Positions 35,030-44,628 of a stretch of DNA of 64,000 nucleotides are shown in pieces (positions within the stretch are counted from its first letter, which is position 1; the number at the start of each line of letters is the position of its first letter). This stretch comes from Clostridiaceae bacterium. Its GTDB lineage: Bacteria; Bacillota; Clostridia; DSM-8532. Under the pieces are notes generated by a model. The model worked only from the letters and a program-made list of their open reading frames with translations, made no database searches and had not been told where the DNA came from. The stretch spans positions 22,448-86,447 of the forward strand of contig JAAYAD010000057.1 of the NCBI GenBank assembly GCA_012719545.1, written 5' to 3'. The translations under genes were made by a program, and so were the position numbers.

Positions 35030-36460
35030 TTAAGCTTTTAATTCCACATGGGTTTCTTTTGTAAGATTTTTTTCGAGCAGCGGTTTAACAACTTCATTGA
35101 GGAATTCTTCAACCTGCTCTTTGCTGCGCCCTATATAATTTTCGGGGCGCAAAACTGAAGTGAGATCATCGTAGCTTAAATCAAAGCTGGGATCATTGGC
35201 AATACGCTGCAATAAATCGTTGGGCTTTCCTTCTTCCTTAACCATGCGGGCAGCTTCCATGGAATGAACACGAATGCGCTCATGAAGCTCCTGACGGTCA
35301 CCACCGCGTTTAACGGCTTCCATAAGGATATTTTCAGTAGCCATAAAGGGCAGCTCTTCCATTACCCTCTTTCTTATCATGTTGGGATATACAACGATTC
35401 CGTCTGCAATATTATTGTAGATATTTAATATAGCGTCCACAGCAAGGAATGCCTCAGGAATGCTGATACGCCTGTTGGCTGAATCATCCAGAGTCCTTTC
35501 AAGCCATTGTGTGGATGCTGTAATGGCAGGATTAAGCGCGTCAACAATGACATAACGTGCAAGAGAAGAAATACGTTCGCTTCTCATGGGATTGCGCTTG
35601 TAAGCCATTGCCGAAGAACCAATCTGGTTCTTTTCAAAAGGCTCTTCCAATTCTTTAAGGTTAGCAAGAAGGCGCAAATCGTTGCTGAATTTGTATGCGC
35701 TTTGCGCAACTGCGCTTAATGCGTTCAATATGCGTGAATCCTGTTTTCTTGAATATGTCTGGCCTGAAACAGGAATTACTTTATCAAATCCGATTTTTTC
35801 AGCTATGAGCTTTTCAAGCTTTTTAACTTTCTCATGGTCTCCGTCAAAGAGAGAAAGGAAGCTTGCCTGGGTACCTGTGGTTCCCTTGTTGCCTAAAAGC
35901 TTAAGATTGGATATTACAAAATCAAGCTCCTCGCAGTCAAGAACCAAATCCTGAATCCATAAACATGCCCTCTTGCCTACAGTAACAAGCTGTGCAGGCT
36001 GGAAATGTGTAAAGCCCAGGGTAGGCATGTCCTTATATTTTTCAGCAAAACGCGCAAGCTTTGATATAACAGAAAGAACCTTTTCTTTAACAAGCTTTAA
36101 TGCCTTGGAATAAATGATGATATCAGTGTTGTCTCCAACGAAGCAAGATGTTGCTCCTAAATGAATTATGCCCTTTGCTTTGGGACATTGCGCTCCGTAA
36201 GCACGTACATGCGACATGACGTCATGTCGTGTTTCCTTCTCAATCTGTTCTGCCAGTTCGTAGTTTATGTCATCCTTAAAAGCCTTAAGTTCATTTATCT
36301 GCTCATCGGTAATATCAAGACCAAGTTCCTTTTCTGCTTCCGCAAGAGCAATCCAAAGCTGTCTCCATGTTTTGAACTTGGTATCCGGTGAAAAAAGTTC
36401 CAGCATTTCTGCGCTGGCATAACGTGCATTAAAAGGACTTTCATAAATATTTCTGGACAA
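35030..36460 (-). CDS. purB: Adenylosuccinate lyase
   Basis: Purine biosynthesis lyase that cleaves SAICAR and adenylosuccinate, releasing fumarate; 476 aa, cytoplasmic tetramer. The fumarase-family signature [14 protein letters not shown] is at about residues 284-297, with other landmarks [24 protein letters not shown] and [16 protein letters not shown]. The start is a TTG at 36460 with CCGGAGGTAG upstream. It is a single gene here, not part of a pur operon. Confidence 0.96.
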   Translation of the reverse strand: MSRNIYESPFNARYASAEMLELFSPDTKFKTWRQLWIALAEAEKELGLDITDEQINELKAFKDDINYELAEQIEKETRHDVMSHVRAYGAQCPKAKGIIHLGATSCFVGDNTDIIIYSKALKLVKEKVLSVISKLARFAEKYKDMPTLGFTHFQPAQLVTVGKRACLWIQDLVLDCEELDFVISNLKLLGNKGTTGTQASFLSLFDGDHEKVKKLEKLIAEKIGFDKVIPVSGQTYSRKQDSRILNALSAVAQSAYKFSNDLRLLANLKELEEPFEKNQIGSSAMAYKRNPMRSERISSLARYVIVDALNPAITASTQWLERTLDDSANRRISIPEAFLAVDAILNIYNNIADGIVVYPNMIRKRVMEELPFMATENILMEAVKRGGDRQELHERIRVHSMEAARMVKEEGKPNDLLQRIANDPSFDLSYDDLTSVLRPENYIGRSKEQVEEFLNEVVKPLLEKNLTKETHVELKA

Positions 36461-36785
36461 AACAGACTACCTCCGGACTATATTTAAGAATTTAGATAAT
36501 ATGTCATCATAACGTATGGACAACAGTATAATATCATATCTTGCTTGGTTTAATCCAGACGCAGAATTAATTATATAACTAATTCCGGCAAAAATCCATA
36601 CCAAAATTGCAGCCTAATTCCCCTTTATTCTTGTTAATTTGCCACATTTGCAAGCATACTTTTGAATACCGGCAACATATTACCGAAGGATATGTCGGAA
36701 AAATGTCTCAAAGCTATGATGCAATTGTGTCTTATGTGGTCCTTCCCTTACTGTCAAAGTTTCGTTTTTAAGCGGAAAAGAACGT
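36461..36785 (-). promoter_or_regulatory. purB upstream region with candidate promoter
   Basis: On the minus strand TTGTCC (36518-36523), 16-base spacer, TATTAT (36496-36501) is a plausible promoter about 45 bases before purB. The rest, 36524-36785, is AT-rich with no gene or obvious structure; I see no purine-riboswitch core. Confidence 0.4.
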
Positions 36786-36846
36786 AAAAAACCCCCGGAA
36801 GCTGCTTTGAACTGACCCCAAGAGGTTCACTTCACTTCTTCCGGGG
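36786..36846 (-). terminator. Terminator of the AcnX/OYE operon
   Basis: On the minus strand CCCCGGAAG (36838-36846) pairs with CTTCCGGGG (36793-36801), followed by a run of six T (36786-36791). A longer hairpin with an internal stem; it lies 20 bases after the small-subunit gene. Confidence 0.85.
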
Positions 36847-36865
36847 ATTTATTTATTAAGCAGCA

Positions 36866-37306
36866 TTACTCAACTGTTACTGTTCCATCCTCAGAAACTG
36901 AAATAATCATACCGGTCTTAACATATTCGAGAAATTCATCTCCAAGGCTATCAACTGTTGGCATATTTATGTCGGTCCATACATTTGCAAGTATGGCTCC
37001 CGCGGCAGCCAAAGAATCAATTGGCTTTGAGAACAGAAGGCATGCAGGTTGTCTTCCAAGGGCAGCGGCACAATACAGAACCATTCCTCCGGTTGTGGAG
37101 CCTATTGTCTGAGGCAGGCACAATGCCTTTCCGCTCATGGGTTTTCCGTACAAATCAGGGTTATTCTGATCCGAACAGGTTGCCTTCTTATCTCCGAACA
37201 TCAGGCTCTTCTGATAGCTTGCCAGTGTGTTGAAACCACCTTTTGAGACCAAGGCTTCAGCTTTTACAGTACCGGGAACCACAGGGCGACCTTTAAATTG
37301 CTTCAT
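36866..37306 (-). CDS. Aconitase X small (swivel) subunit, DUF126
   Basis: Swivel domain of aconitase X, 146 aa, encoded apart from the catalytic subunit. Landmarks are KGRPVVPGTVKAEALVS, GKPMSGKALCLPQTIGSTTGGMVLY (the Ser in GSTTGG is the conserved substrate-carboxylate contact) and INMPTVD. ATG 37306 follows GAAAGGGGGC and is one base after the large-subunit stop, so the two are coupled. Bacterial and archaeal members include cis-3-hydroxy-L-proline dehydratase and mevalonate-5-phosphate dehydratase; which reaction is catalysed here is not evident. Confidence 0.9.
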   Translation of the reverse strand: MKQFKGRPVVPGTVKAEALVSKGGFNTLASYQKSLMFGDKKATCSDQNNPDLYGKPMSGKALCLPQTIGSTTGGMVLYCAAALGRQPACLLFSKPIDSLAAAGAILANVWTDINMPTVDSLGDEFLEYVKTGMIISVSEDGTVTVE

Positions 37307-37307
37307 G

Positions 37308-38591
37308 CTATATGCCCCCTTTCGTGATGATTTCAAGAATTTCATCATCGGTATGATAACGGCATGTCGTATATGTCCTCAGCTTGTTGGAGTTTGTAAT
37401 TACAGGCATTTTTCCGCACAGAGGATTGTTCATATACATAAGAGGACAGATATATGAAGTTATGACTCCCATTTTTACAAGCTTAAAATACTCCTCTGTT
37501 TTAGAAAATGCATTAAGTACAGGTACTGAGGCTGTAAAAATGGTAGGAATGGACACTTTCTCTTTGTTAAGCTCATTTAGTCTTTTTTCAAGTTTTTGTG
37601 TCCATTCCTTAAGCTGAATGAGAGAAAGATGAGGACATCCTATGAAACAAAGCCTAGGAGTGGCATTGGGATCCTTCCATATGCATGGATAACTTTTTCT
37701 TACTCTTTCAAGTTCAGCATCGTCAATAACATATACTTTGGCATCGGGCTTAATAAGCTTTTCGCCAAGCTCAACGGCCTCGGGCGTAAGACCTTCAACA
37801 TGATATAGTCCTACAGCTCCGTTTGAGGCTGTGGCGGCACCCATATCCTTAAGATATGCCTTGGTTTTATCGTTAAGTTCAGTGCCGATAAATCTTGTCA
37901 GGCCCTTTATGTATGGAACATCCTCCATAACCTTAATTCCTATGGCACTGCCAAGTATCTGTGCTTCGGGTATTTTAGTAGTTTGTATATCCACTATCCA
38001 GGTAGCCATGCGCCCTTCATCGGTTAAAAGGCCAAAGTACGGTACGCATCCGGCTATGCTTCCAAAAAGCTCTATAATGCCCGAATTGCGGTTGCACCTT
38101 GCGCCCAGGACGCTGTTGGCATATACAACGGCACTGCTCTCCGCCCAGCTTAATACCTCACCTTTTTCGGGGATATTCCCTACCTCATCCAAATAGCAGG
38201 TACAGGTAAAGGCATGGTCATTTATAAGACCCATTTTCTTTAGCTGCTCTTCATAGCTTTCCTGCTTGGAATACATTATTTTAAACAAAAGATTTTGCAG
38301 GAAGTTTGAAGGAACATTATTATCAAGAGGTCTTGGGTCAACAGTGAATTTTTGCCCTGAAACGGCACCGGCTTCCAATAGTTTATCAATGAGCTCATAT
38401 ACTGGCTTCATTACAGAGAGTCCAAAGCTGGTAACAAGATGACCGTACTTGCTTGTAACCGGAACCATGCGCTCTGCTCCAAAGGCCTCGCCATACATTA
38501 CAAGGGTTTTCATAACCTTTGCCATGGCCTCACCCTTTTCACCGTTTAGCATTGCCTGCTGTTCCGGTGTAAGAACCATCTTTGTTTTCAT
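37308..38591 (-). CDS. Aconitase X catalytic subunit, DUF521
   Basis: Catalytic subunit of aconitase X, 427 aa, which uses an iron-sulfur cluster to dehydrate a hydroxy acid. It starts LTPEQQAMLNGEKGEAMAKVMKTLVMYGE and contains NSVLGARCNRNSGIIELFGSIAGCVPYFGLL, FIGCPHLSLIQL and a late Cys in TTCRYHTDDE; these cysteines probably hold the cluster. AAAGGAGGGA precedes the ATG. It is 14 bases after an Old-Yellow-Enzyme-type reductase gene, implying that the dehydrated (unsaturated) product is reduced next. Known relatives act on cis-3-hydroxyproline or mevalonate 5-phosphate; substrate here is open. Confidence 0.92.
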   Translation of the reverse strand: MKTKMVLTPEQQAMLNGEKGEAMAKVMKTLVMYGEAFGAERMVPVTSKYGHLVTSFGLSVMKPVYELIDKLLEAGAVSGQKFTVDPRPLDNNVPSNFLQNLLFKIMYSKQESYEEQLKKMGLINDHAFTCTCYLDEVGNIPEKGEVLSWAESSAVVYANSVLGARCNRNSGIIELFGSIAGCVPYFGLLTDEGRMATWIVDIQTTKIPEAQILGSAIGIKVMEDVPYIKGLTRFIGTELNDKTKAYLKDMGAATASNGAVGLYHVEGLTPEAVELGEKLIKPDAKVYVIDDAELERVRKSYPCIWKDPNATPRLCFIGCPHLSLIQLKEWTQKLEKRLNELNKEKVSIPTIFTASVPVLNAFSKTEEYFKLVKMGVITSYICPLMYMNNPLCGKMPVITNSNKLRTYTTCRYHTDDEILEIITKGGI

Positions 38592-38605
38592 CCTAAGTCC
38601 CTCCT

Positions 38606-40882
38606 TTACAGCCTTACTCCAAGTGCATAGGCGGCACGGGTTGCTTCAAGTACTCTTCCGCCTGAGAAGCTGTCACCTATGTTGTAAAGCTCAGGAGCGA
38701 TTCTTTCAGCCTGTGCTTCAAAGAAGAGTGAATCGTCGGGTTTTCCTCCGGTTGCAAACACCACAAGGTCAGCCTTTAATACAAATTCTTTTTCTTCGTT
38801 GCCAATTTTGGGTGCAAGAGGATTTTCTATGTTCTTTGGCAATATTGGCTGCCATGTGTTATAGGGGTCGGGAACATTTTTGGATACATTCCGGATGATA
38901 TGCACACCGTCCTGGTCAATGGACACAACTTTCGCATAGTTTATAAGCTCAACCCCTGCTTTCTTCATGTAATAGATAAGATGGCCGCGGTTAGCGGTGC
39001 AGGCGCCGTCCATGAAGTAAGGAAGCATTTCTACAACCTTTACCTGGCAGCCGTGCTCATAGCTTAGCCAATAAGCTGTTTCACAGCCAACTTCACCGCC
39101 GCCTACCACAACAACGGACTTGGCATCTTTTAAAAGCTCGGGATTCAATAACAGCTCTGTCGCCTGAACAGTTCTGATTTTATCAAGACCTGAAATGGGC
39201 GGTATTGACTCTTTTGTACCTGTTGCAAATACTATGCAGTCATATGAGCCTTCCTTTAATTTATTGAGATCAACTTGTGTTTCCATATGTACCTTAAGGT
39301 CATAATCCTTTTGAGCCTTGTCAAGCATTACTTCAAGATGCTTTCTGTAATTTTCTATATCAAATTTAATTTTGGGTACGCTTCCTGGTATGGTCTTTCC
39401 GCCTATTTTACTTCCTTTTTCAAATAGCTCAACATGGTGGCCTCTTTTTGCCGCTGCTAGGGCAAATGTAACACCTGCAGGACCAGCTCCTACCACAGCT
39501 ACTTTTTTGGCACGCTCAGCCTTTGGAGGATTTTCAGGATAAATATGTTCAAAGGCAGTGCGCGGATTTACGGCGCATTGCGGATGACCTCCCTCAACAA
39601 ACTCGTTAATACATCCTTCCTGGCATCCAATGCATGGTGTTATTTCCTCAACTCTGCCGGAATAAGCTTTGTTTGGCCATTCAGGATCTGCAAGAAGGGG
39701 TCTTCCAAGCATGACCATGTCGCAATAACCGTCTCTTATTGCTTTTTCAGCCAAATCAGGATAACCGAGTTTTCCAACTGCCACAATGGGCACTTCAAAG
39801 CCTGCATTGGACTTAATTCCGCGTTCCTTGAACCTTTCTTTTACAATTCGAGATACCTCAAGGAAACATCCCGCAGGCATGCCTGACGGCGGATGTGGCA
39901 GCCACCAGTTGTCATAGCAGCCAAGATCCACATCAAATATGTCAACACCTGCTTTAACCAGGTTCTCCATGTAATCTAAAGTCTCATTAATGGTCCTGCC
40001 GTTCTTGAATTTTCTAAGGGAAGGCTTGTTCATGCCTTCTTCCCCGTATGTCTCATTAAGAGCAAGGGATAAGTCTATACGGTACATAATTGGATAATGG
40101 GGTCCAACACGCCGGCGAAGTTCTTTTACAAGGTCTATGCCGAATCTCTGCCAGTCAGCGTAACGTCCAAGCTTTCTTCTGTTAAAGGCAGGATTGGTCA
40201 TCTGTTCTAAGAGATACCCTTCATGGCCGTGCAGATAAACACCGTCTATTCCTGCCACCATGGCATCGGCAGCGGCCTGCCCGGCATTTCGGATAATTCT
40301 CTTAAGTTTTCTGTCTGAAAGTCTCATGCATGGTATCTGAGAAATGTAGAAATTGGGATTGAAAGATGCCGATACCGGGAATTTGTACTGATTTACAAGA
40401 CACTGAGGATTGCCCACCCTGCCCAAGCCAGGAGTAAGCTGAATGAATATTTTTGCACCAAAGCTATGTACTCCCTGTGCCAAATCGCGCCAGCCTGCAA
40501 AAACGGTTCTGCTTCTGTCTATACGCGGAAAATAAGAGAGCTTGCCCGGTTCTGTAATTGAATTGTCTATCCCGTGGCTGACGGGAACAAGACCGGTGGT
40601 AATAAGCCCTACTCCTCCCTTTGCCCTTGCAAAGAAATACTGGAGCATTTTGTCGTTTGGACGTCCTGTTTCCTCGCACATATCAATGTTGCCCATGGGT
40701 GCCATAACCAGTCTGTTTTTAATTTTTGTACGGTTAATTTGAATTGGTGAGAACATGGCACTGTATGGGTATAAATCTTTAGTCATTCTTCCTGTTCCGC
40801 CTGCGCTGTTCTCATAATCGGGTTTTGTGAACCAATTGCCGTAGCTATCCACTAACTCTTGAATTTTAGCATCAGTTTTCAT
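38606..40882 (-). CDS. Old-Yellow-Enzyme-type iron-sulfur flavoprotein (2,4-dienoyl-CoA reductase-like)
   Basis: A 758-aa flavin enzyme of the FadH/BaiCD/enoate-reductase group that reduces an activated C=C bond. The N-terminal FMN barrel (about 40-390) has NRLVMAPMGN and VYLHGHEGYLLEQMTNPAFN. A 4Fe-4S site follows near residue 415 (CIGCQEGC, then a Cys in HPQCAVNPR). The C-terminal FAD/NAD domains have VAVVGAGPAGVTFALAAA (about 460) and VVVVGGGEVGCETAYWL. I use ATG 40882, with GAAAGGGGAA upstream, rather than a TTG seven codons earlier. It is the first gene of the AcnX operon, divergent from a TetR regulator, so its expression is probably controlled by that repressor. Confidence 0.9.
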   Translation of the reverse strand: MKTDAKIQELVDSYGNWFTKPDYENSAGGTGRMTKDLYPYSAMFSPIQINRTKIKNRLVMAPMGNIDMCEETGRPNDKMLQYFFARAKGGVGLITTGLVPVSHGIDNSITEPGKLSYFPRIDRSRTVFAGWRDLAQGVHSFGAKIFIQLTPGLGRVGNPQCLVNQYKFPVSASFNPNFYISQIPCMRLSDRKLKRIIRNAGQAAADAMVAGIDGVYLHGHEGYLLEQMTNPAFNRRKLGRYADWQRFGIDLVKELRRRVGPHYPIMYRIDLSLALNETYGEEGMNKPSLRKFKNGRTINETLDYMENLVKAGVDIFDVDLGCYDNWWLPHPPSGMPAGCFLEVSRIVKERFKERGIKSNAGFEVPIVAVGKLGYPDLAEKAIRDGYCDMVMLGRPLLADPEWPNKAYSGRVEEITPCIGCQEGCINEFVEGGHPQCAVNPRTAFEHIYPENPPKAERAKKVAVVGAGPAGVTFALAAAKRGHHVELFEKGSKIGGKTIPGSVPKIKFDIENYRKHLEVMLDKAQKDYDLKVHMETQVDLNKLKEGSYDCIVFATGTKESIPPISGLDKIRTVQATELLLNPELLKDAKSVVVVGGGEVGCETAYWLSYEHGCQVKVVEMLPYFMDGACTANRGHLIYYMKKAGVELINYAKVVSIDQDGVHIIRNVSKNVPDPYNTWQPILPKNIENPLAPKIGNEEKEFVLKADLVVFATGGKPDDSLFFEAQAERIAPELYNIGDSFSGGRVLEATRAAYALGVRL

Positions 40883-41015
40883 AACCGATTCCCCTTTCAC
40901 CAATTATGTAGTTGTGGATTTACGAGAAGCGATAAGACAAACCGAACAATGTTCTAAAAGAAGTGTAACACATTGACAAATTATTATCAATATGGAATGG
41001 TAAAAAAAGATTATT

Positions 41016-41055
41016 TTGTCATAATAAAACGCTCACTGTTATATATTCAGTGAGC
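41016..41055. promoter_or_regulatory. TetR-regulator promoter overlapped by a palindromic operator
   Basis: Promoter on the plus strand: TTGTCA (41016-41021), 17-base spacer, TTATAT (41039-41044). GCTCACTG (41031-41038) is repeated in inverse as CAGTGAGC (41048-41055), a perfect 8-base palindrome covering the spacer and -10. Binding there would block the regulator gene and, being in the divergent region, could control the OYE/AcnX operon. A second, looser inverted repeat ATTGA...TCAAT lies near 40974-40993. Confidence 0.7.
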
Positions 41056-41111
41056 ATATGATATAATGCTGTATTAAGGGGTCATTATCCAAAAAAGCAG
41101 AGGTAATAATT

Positions 41112-41693
41112 ATGTCGGATAAAAAATTGCATCGTTCGACAGAAACTCAGTCCCGAATAATTCAGGCATTAATACGGCTTGCGCAGATAAAAAAACTTGA
41201 AGATATAACAGTCAGAAATATTTGCTCAGAAGCGGACGTATCAATAGGTTCCTTCTATCATCATTTTAGCTCAAAGCAGGAATTGCTTAATCAGGCATTT
41301 ATTATTTTTGATGCTACTTTGGACGATATTATGCCAATAAATGATCTGCCGCCATTAGCAGCAGCAAAAGAAGTTCTTATGCATCAGACCTCCTTTATTG
41401 TAAAGGAGGCCGGAAAGTTAATTACAGAATATTATAAAAACATACTTTCAGATCCAAATCATTCTGCCGCAAATCCGCAAAGAAAGTACTACCGCGCCGT
41501 GTTGCACTGCACACGCCGGGCCGCCGACGCAGGGCTTCTAAAAGACGGTTTTGACCCTGAATATGTAGCTGAGCTTTTGATTAAATTTGTCCGCGGCTGC
41601 ATTGTTGACTGGTGTCTGCACGATTGCAATTACGACGTAGTGCAGCGCACGTCAAGGGAGCTTGACCTTATCATCGGTGCGGTTTCAAACTAA
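41112..41693 (+). CDS. TetR-family transcriptional regulator
   Basis: Repressor of 193 aa. The N-terminal helix-turn-helix is typical: IIQALIRLAQIKKLEDITVRNICSEADVSIGSFYHHFSSKQELLNQAF (read in parts). The C-terminal ligand domain is variable, as expected. GAGGTAATAATT precedes the ATG. It is divergent from the OYE/AcnX operon with a palindromic operator between, so it most likely represses both, released by the pathway's substrate. It ends 22 bases before the convergent aminotransferase gene. Confidence 0.92.
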   Translation: MSDKKLHRSTETQSRIIQALIRLAQIKKLEDITVRNICSEADVSIGSFYHHFSSKQELLNQAFIIFDATLDDIMPINDLPPLAAAKEVLMHQTSFIVKEAGKLITEYYKNILSDPNHSAANPQRKYYRAVLHCTRRAADAGLLKDGFDPEYVAELLIKFVRGCIVDWCLHDCNYDVVQRTSRELDLIIGAVSN

Positions 41694-41715
41694 TGGCAAT
41701 AAAATGGTCCCCTAT

Positions 41716-42987
41716 CTACTCTATAACTTTGTCAAGGGCTGCAAGCTCAATACATACCGATAAAATCTCCATTGCTTTCTTAAGTTCGTCAATGGGAGGA
41801 TAAGTCGGGGCAATTCTTATATTTGAATCGTCAGGGTCCTTGCCATATGGGAAGGTAGCTCCGGCAGGAGTAAGAGTTACACCGGCCTCTTTGGCAAGCG
41901 CGACAGTTTTCTTGGCACAGCCTTTGCAAACATCAAGGCTTATAAAATAACCGCCTTTTGGATTGTTCCAGGAAGCGATACCTTTTCCTGCTAGGTTTCT
42001 TGTGAGAATTTCATTTACTGCTTCAAATTTTGGTCTTATTATACCTGCATGCTTCTTCATATGATTGCGGATGTTTTCTGCGTTCTTTAAAAATCTCACG
42101 TGCAGAAGCATGTTAATCTTGTCAAAGCCTATGGTTTGCTTTGAAAACAGCTTATTTACATATGCAATGTTCTCCTTGCTGGAAGCAATTATGGAAATGC
42201 CGGCTCCGGGGAATGTAATCTTGGAGGTTGAGCTGAACATATATGCCCTGTTGGGATTTCCAGCTTTTTCGCATTCTGAAATAATGTCAAGAAGTTTATC
42301 CTCTGTTTCATACAGGTGATGAACTCCATAGGCATTATCCCAGAAAATTGTAAAGTCAGGAGCCTTGGTCTTCATTGAAGCAAGACGCTTTACAACCGTA
42401 TCGGAATAGGTTATTCCGGTTGGATTGCTGTACATGGGAATGCTCCACATTCCCTTGATGGTTTCGTCATTGGCAACAAGCTCTTCTATCATGTCCATGT
42501 CAGGGCCGTCGCTTTTCATTGGTATGTTTATCATTTCAATACCAAGCTGCTCGGTTATTGCAAAATGCCTGTCATAGCCCGGAACAGGACAAAGGAATTT
42601 AACTTTTTCATATTTGCCCCAGGGCTTTTCCGAACCATTCAAGCCCAGAACTATAGCCTTTATAACCAGATCATACATAAGGTTAAGGCTGGAATTTCCG
42701 CCTACAAAAATCTGTTCAGGTTTAAGATTAAATACTTCTGAAAAGAGTGCCTTTGCCTCTTTTATTCCGTCCAAAATTCCGTAGTTTCTGCAGTCAGTTC
42801 CGTCAACGGAGAAAAGGTTGCTTGTATCATCAAATAAACCATTGGAAAGATCCAGCTGCTCTGAGCATGGTTTTCCTCTGGACATATCCAGTTTTAATCC
42901 CTGATTTTTATAATTTTCATATTCCTTTAAAAGCTCATTTCTTCTTTCAATCAGCTCTTCCCTGCTATACCCTTGAAAAGCTTGCAT
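41716..42987 (-). CDS. Aspartate-type aminotransferase (Aminotran_MocR group)
   Basis: PLP-dependent aminotransferase of fold type I, 423 aa. It starts FQGYSREELIERRNELLKEYENYK then GLKLDMSRGKPCSEQLDLS, typical of the group annotated aspartate aminotransferase (PF12897). The PLP Lys is in SSTSKITFPGAGIS (about residue 243); the Asn/Asp/Tyr pocket is in MYSNPTGITYS and FTIFWDNAYGVHHLY. ATG 42987 follows TTGGAGGG. It stands alone, so its amino-acid substrate is uncertain. Confidence 0.9.
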   Translation of the reverse strand: MQAFQGYSREELIERRNELLKEYENYKNQGLKLDMSRGKPCSEQLDLSNGLFDDTSNLFSVDGTDCRNYGILDGIKEAKALFSEVFNLKPEQIFVGGNSSLNLMYDLVIKAIVLGLNGSEKPWGKYEKVKFLCPVPGYDRHFAITEQLGIEMINIPMKSDGPDMDMIEELVANDETIKGMWSIPMYSNPTGITYSDTVVKRLASMKTKAPDFTIFWDNAYGVHHLYETEDKLLDIISECEKAGNPNRAYMFSSTSKITFPGAGISIIASSKENIAYVNKLFSKQTIGFDKINMLLHVRFLKNAENIRNHMKKHAGIIRPKFEAVNEILTRNLAGKGIASWNNPKGGYFISLDVCKGCAKKTVALAKEAGVTLTPAGATFPYGKDPDDSNIRIAPTYPPIDELKKAMEILSVCIELAALDKVIE

Positions 42988-43113
42988 TTAAAACCCTCCA
43001 ATAAAATAGTAGCTCAAAAAATCATACTATCATTTTATGTTAGTATTGGAGGTTTTGCAAGTTGAAAATTTGAATATTGCAAAAAATCTTTATAATATAA
43101 ATTTGGTTGGAAA

Positions 43114-43155
43114 AACAAAAAAGCCTTTTTATACAAAAGCTTACATGAAAGGCTT
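43114..43155 (-). terminator. Terminator downstream of the D,D-carboxypeptidase gene
   Basis: On the minus strand AAGCCTTT (43148-43155) pairs with AAAAGGCTT (43121-43129), followed by a T-rich run. It lies about 100 bases after the carboxypeptidase stop; the remaining gap 42988-43251 has no gene. Confidence 0.72.
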
Positions 43156-43251
43156 ATAATTTTTGATGCAAAATTGATAAAAAGAACATTAATATTGCAG
43201 GAAAGAACTATAATTTATTCATAAAATGAATTGAACGGAAAAGTCAAACAC

Positions 43252-44535
43252 TTATCTGATTGAATGAACCCATTCATTGACAACCTGGTTGATATAATCG
43301 GAAAGTACTTTCCTTTCAGCGCTGTTTAACGCAATCAGTGATGTTTCAGCCAAAATACTGTCGTTCTTGTATATTGAAATGGTCCCCATTATGGTGCCTT
43401 TCTTAACGGGAGCCGTTACCTTTTTGGGTATGGATATCCGGGTATAAAGAGTATCCTTTTCATTATTCTTTAAAACTGCCTTAAGGTTCTCAGCAGCTCC
43501 AACCAGGATTTCCTGTGAGGTACGGGATCTCTCAACATTTATTTTCCCAAGAACACCGCCTTTACGGAGCAGTTCTACAGGACTGTATTCGGAGAAGGAG
43601 TAATCAAGGATTTTCCTGCTTGAGGACGTTCTTAAATCCTTGGTGTCGCAGAACAGTACAACCGAAATCAGGCGCATATTATTTCTTGTGGCACTGGTTA
43701 CAAGGCATCGGCCTGCAAGGCCTGTATACCCTGTTTTTACGCCGTCTGCCCCCTCATAGTGGGTGAGCATTTCATTAGTGTTCTTTAATGTTCTGCCATT
43801 AAAATAGAATTCGGGTTTCCTGATTATCTCGTTAAATTCAGGAATTCTTAAAGCATATCGGGTTATTTTGGCAAGGTCATAGGCGGTTGTATAATGGTTC
43901 TCTGCATCAAGGCCATGGGGATTTGAAAAGCTGGTTGAAAAGGCTCCTATCTCCAGCGCCTTTCTGTTCATAAGCTCACAGAAATCCTCAACGGTTCCCC
44001 CAATATGCTCTGCTATGGCAACGGCAGCATCATTTCCTGAGCAAATAAGAAGACCATGAAGAAGATCCCTCATCTTGACCACGGTGTTTGCTTTTAAGCC
44101 CATGACCGAACCGCCCATACCAGCAGCTTTTGGACTAATTAGCACATCCTCGTCAAGACTGCTGTTTTCAAAGGCAATTATAGCAGTCATAATTTTTGTG
44201 GTGCTGGCCATTGGTCTTTTTCTGTATGCGTTTTTTTCATAGAGGATCGTCCCTGTTTCAAAGTCCATGACAATCGCCGAGCGGGCATTAATTACAGGCT
44301 CACTGCCTGTCTGAATGACCTCTTCATCGGTATAAACCCATCCCTCACCAATTTCTTCACTATAATATTCATCAAAAGCATAAGGGGATGAATCATCCGT
44401 TGATTCATTCACAAATTCTGCCATGGACTCATCCAGGTCTTTATAAGAAACATGTCCCGAATTAAAGACCATGTTTGAAAATGCATATATTAAAAGCATT
44501 ATAACAAGAAGATACAGGATATCTCTTTTTTTCAA
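43252..44535 (-). CDS. D-alanyl-D-alanine carboxypeptidase (DacF-like penicillin-binding protein)
   Basis: Peptidase S11-type D,D-carboxypeptidase, 427 aa, which trims the terminal D-Ala of peptidoglycan pentapeptides. A single N-terminal membrane segment (ILYLLVIMLLIYAFSNMVF) anchors it. The active-site motifs are STTK (Ser111, Lys114), SGN (in LLICSGNDAAVAI, near 168) and KTG (in GVKTGYTGLAG, near 270). The start is a TTG at 44535 with GGTGGG upstream. DacF relatives often act in sporulation. It follows aroK by 93 bases on the same strand and could be a read-through partner of the aro operon. Confidence 0.92.
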   Translation of the reverse strand: MKKRDILYLLVIMLLIYAFSNMVFNSGHVSYKDLDESMAEFVNESTDDSSPYAFDEYYSEEIGEGWVYTDEEVIQTGSEPVINARSAIVMDFETGTILYEKNAYRKRPMASTTKIMTAIIAFENSSLDEDVLISPKAAGMGGSVMGLKANTVVKMRDLLHGLLICSGNDAAVAIAEHIGGTVEDFCELMNRKALEIGAFSTSFSNPHGLDAENHYTTAYDLAKITRYALRIPEFNEIIRKPEFYFNGRTLKNTNEMLTHYEGADGVKTGYTGLAGRCLVTSATRNNMRLISVVLFCDTKDLRTSSSRKILDYSFSEYSPVELLRKGGVLGKINVERSRTSQEILVGAAENLKAVLKNNEKDTLYTRISIPKKVTAPVKKGTIMGTISIYKNDSILAETSLIALNSAERKVLSDYINQVVNEWVHSIR

Positions 44536-44628
44536 AATAGCCCACCAAAGATTAAATACCCTGTGTCAAATATATTGTTGATTTTCCCATACTATGATTG
44601 GTTCCGGGAAAGTATTGAAATGACTTTT

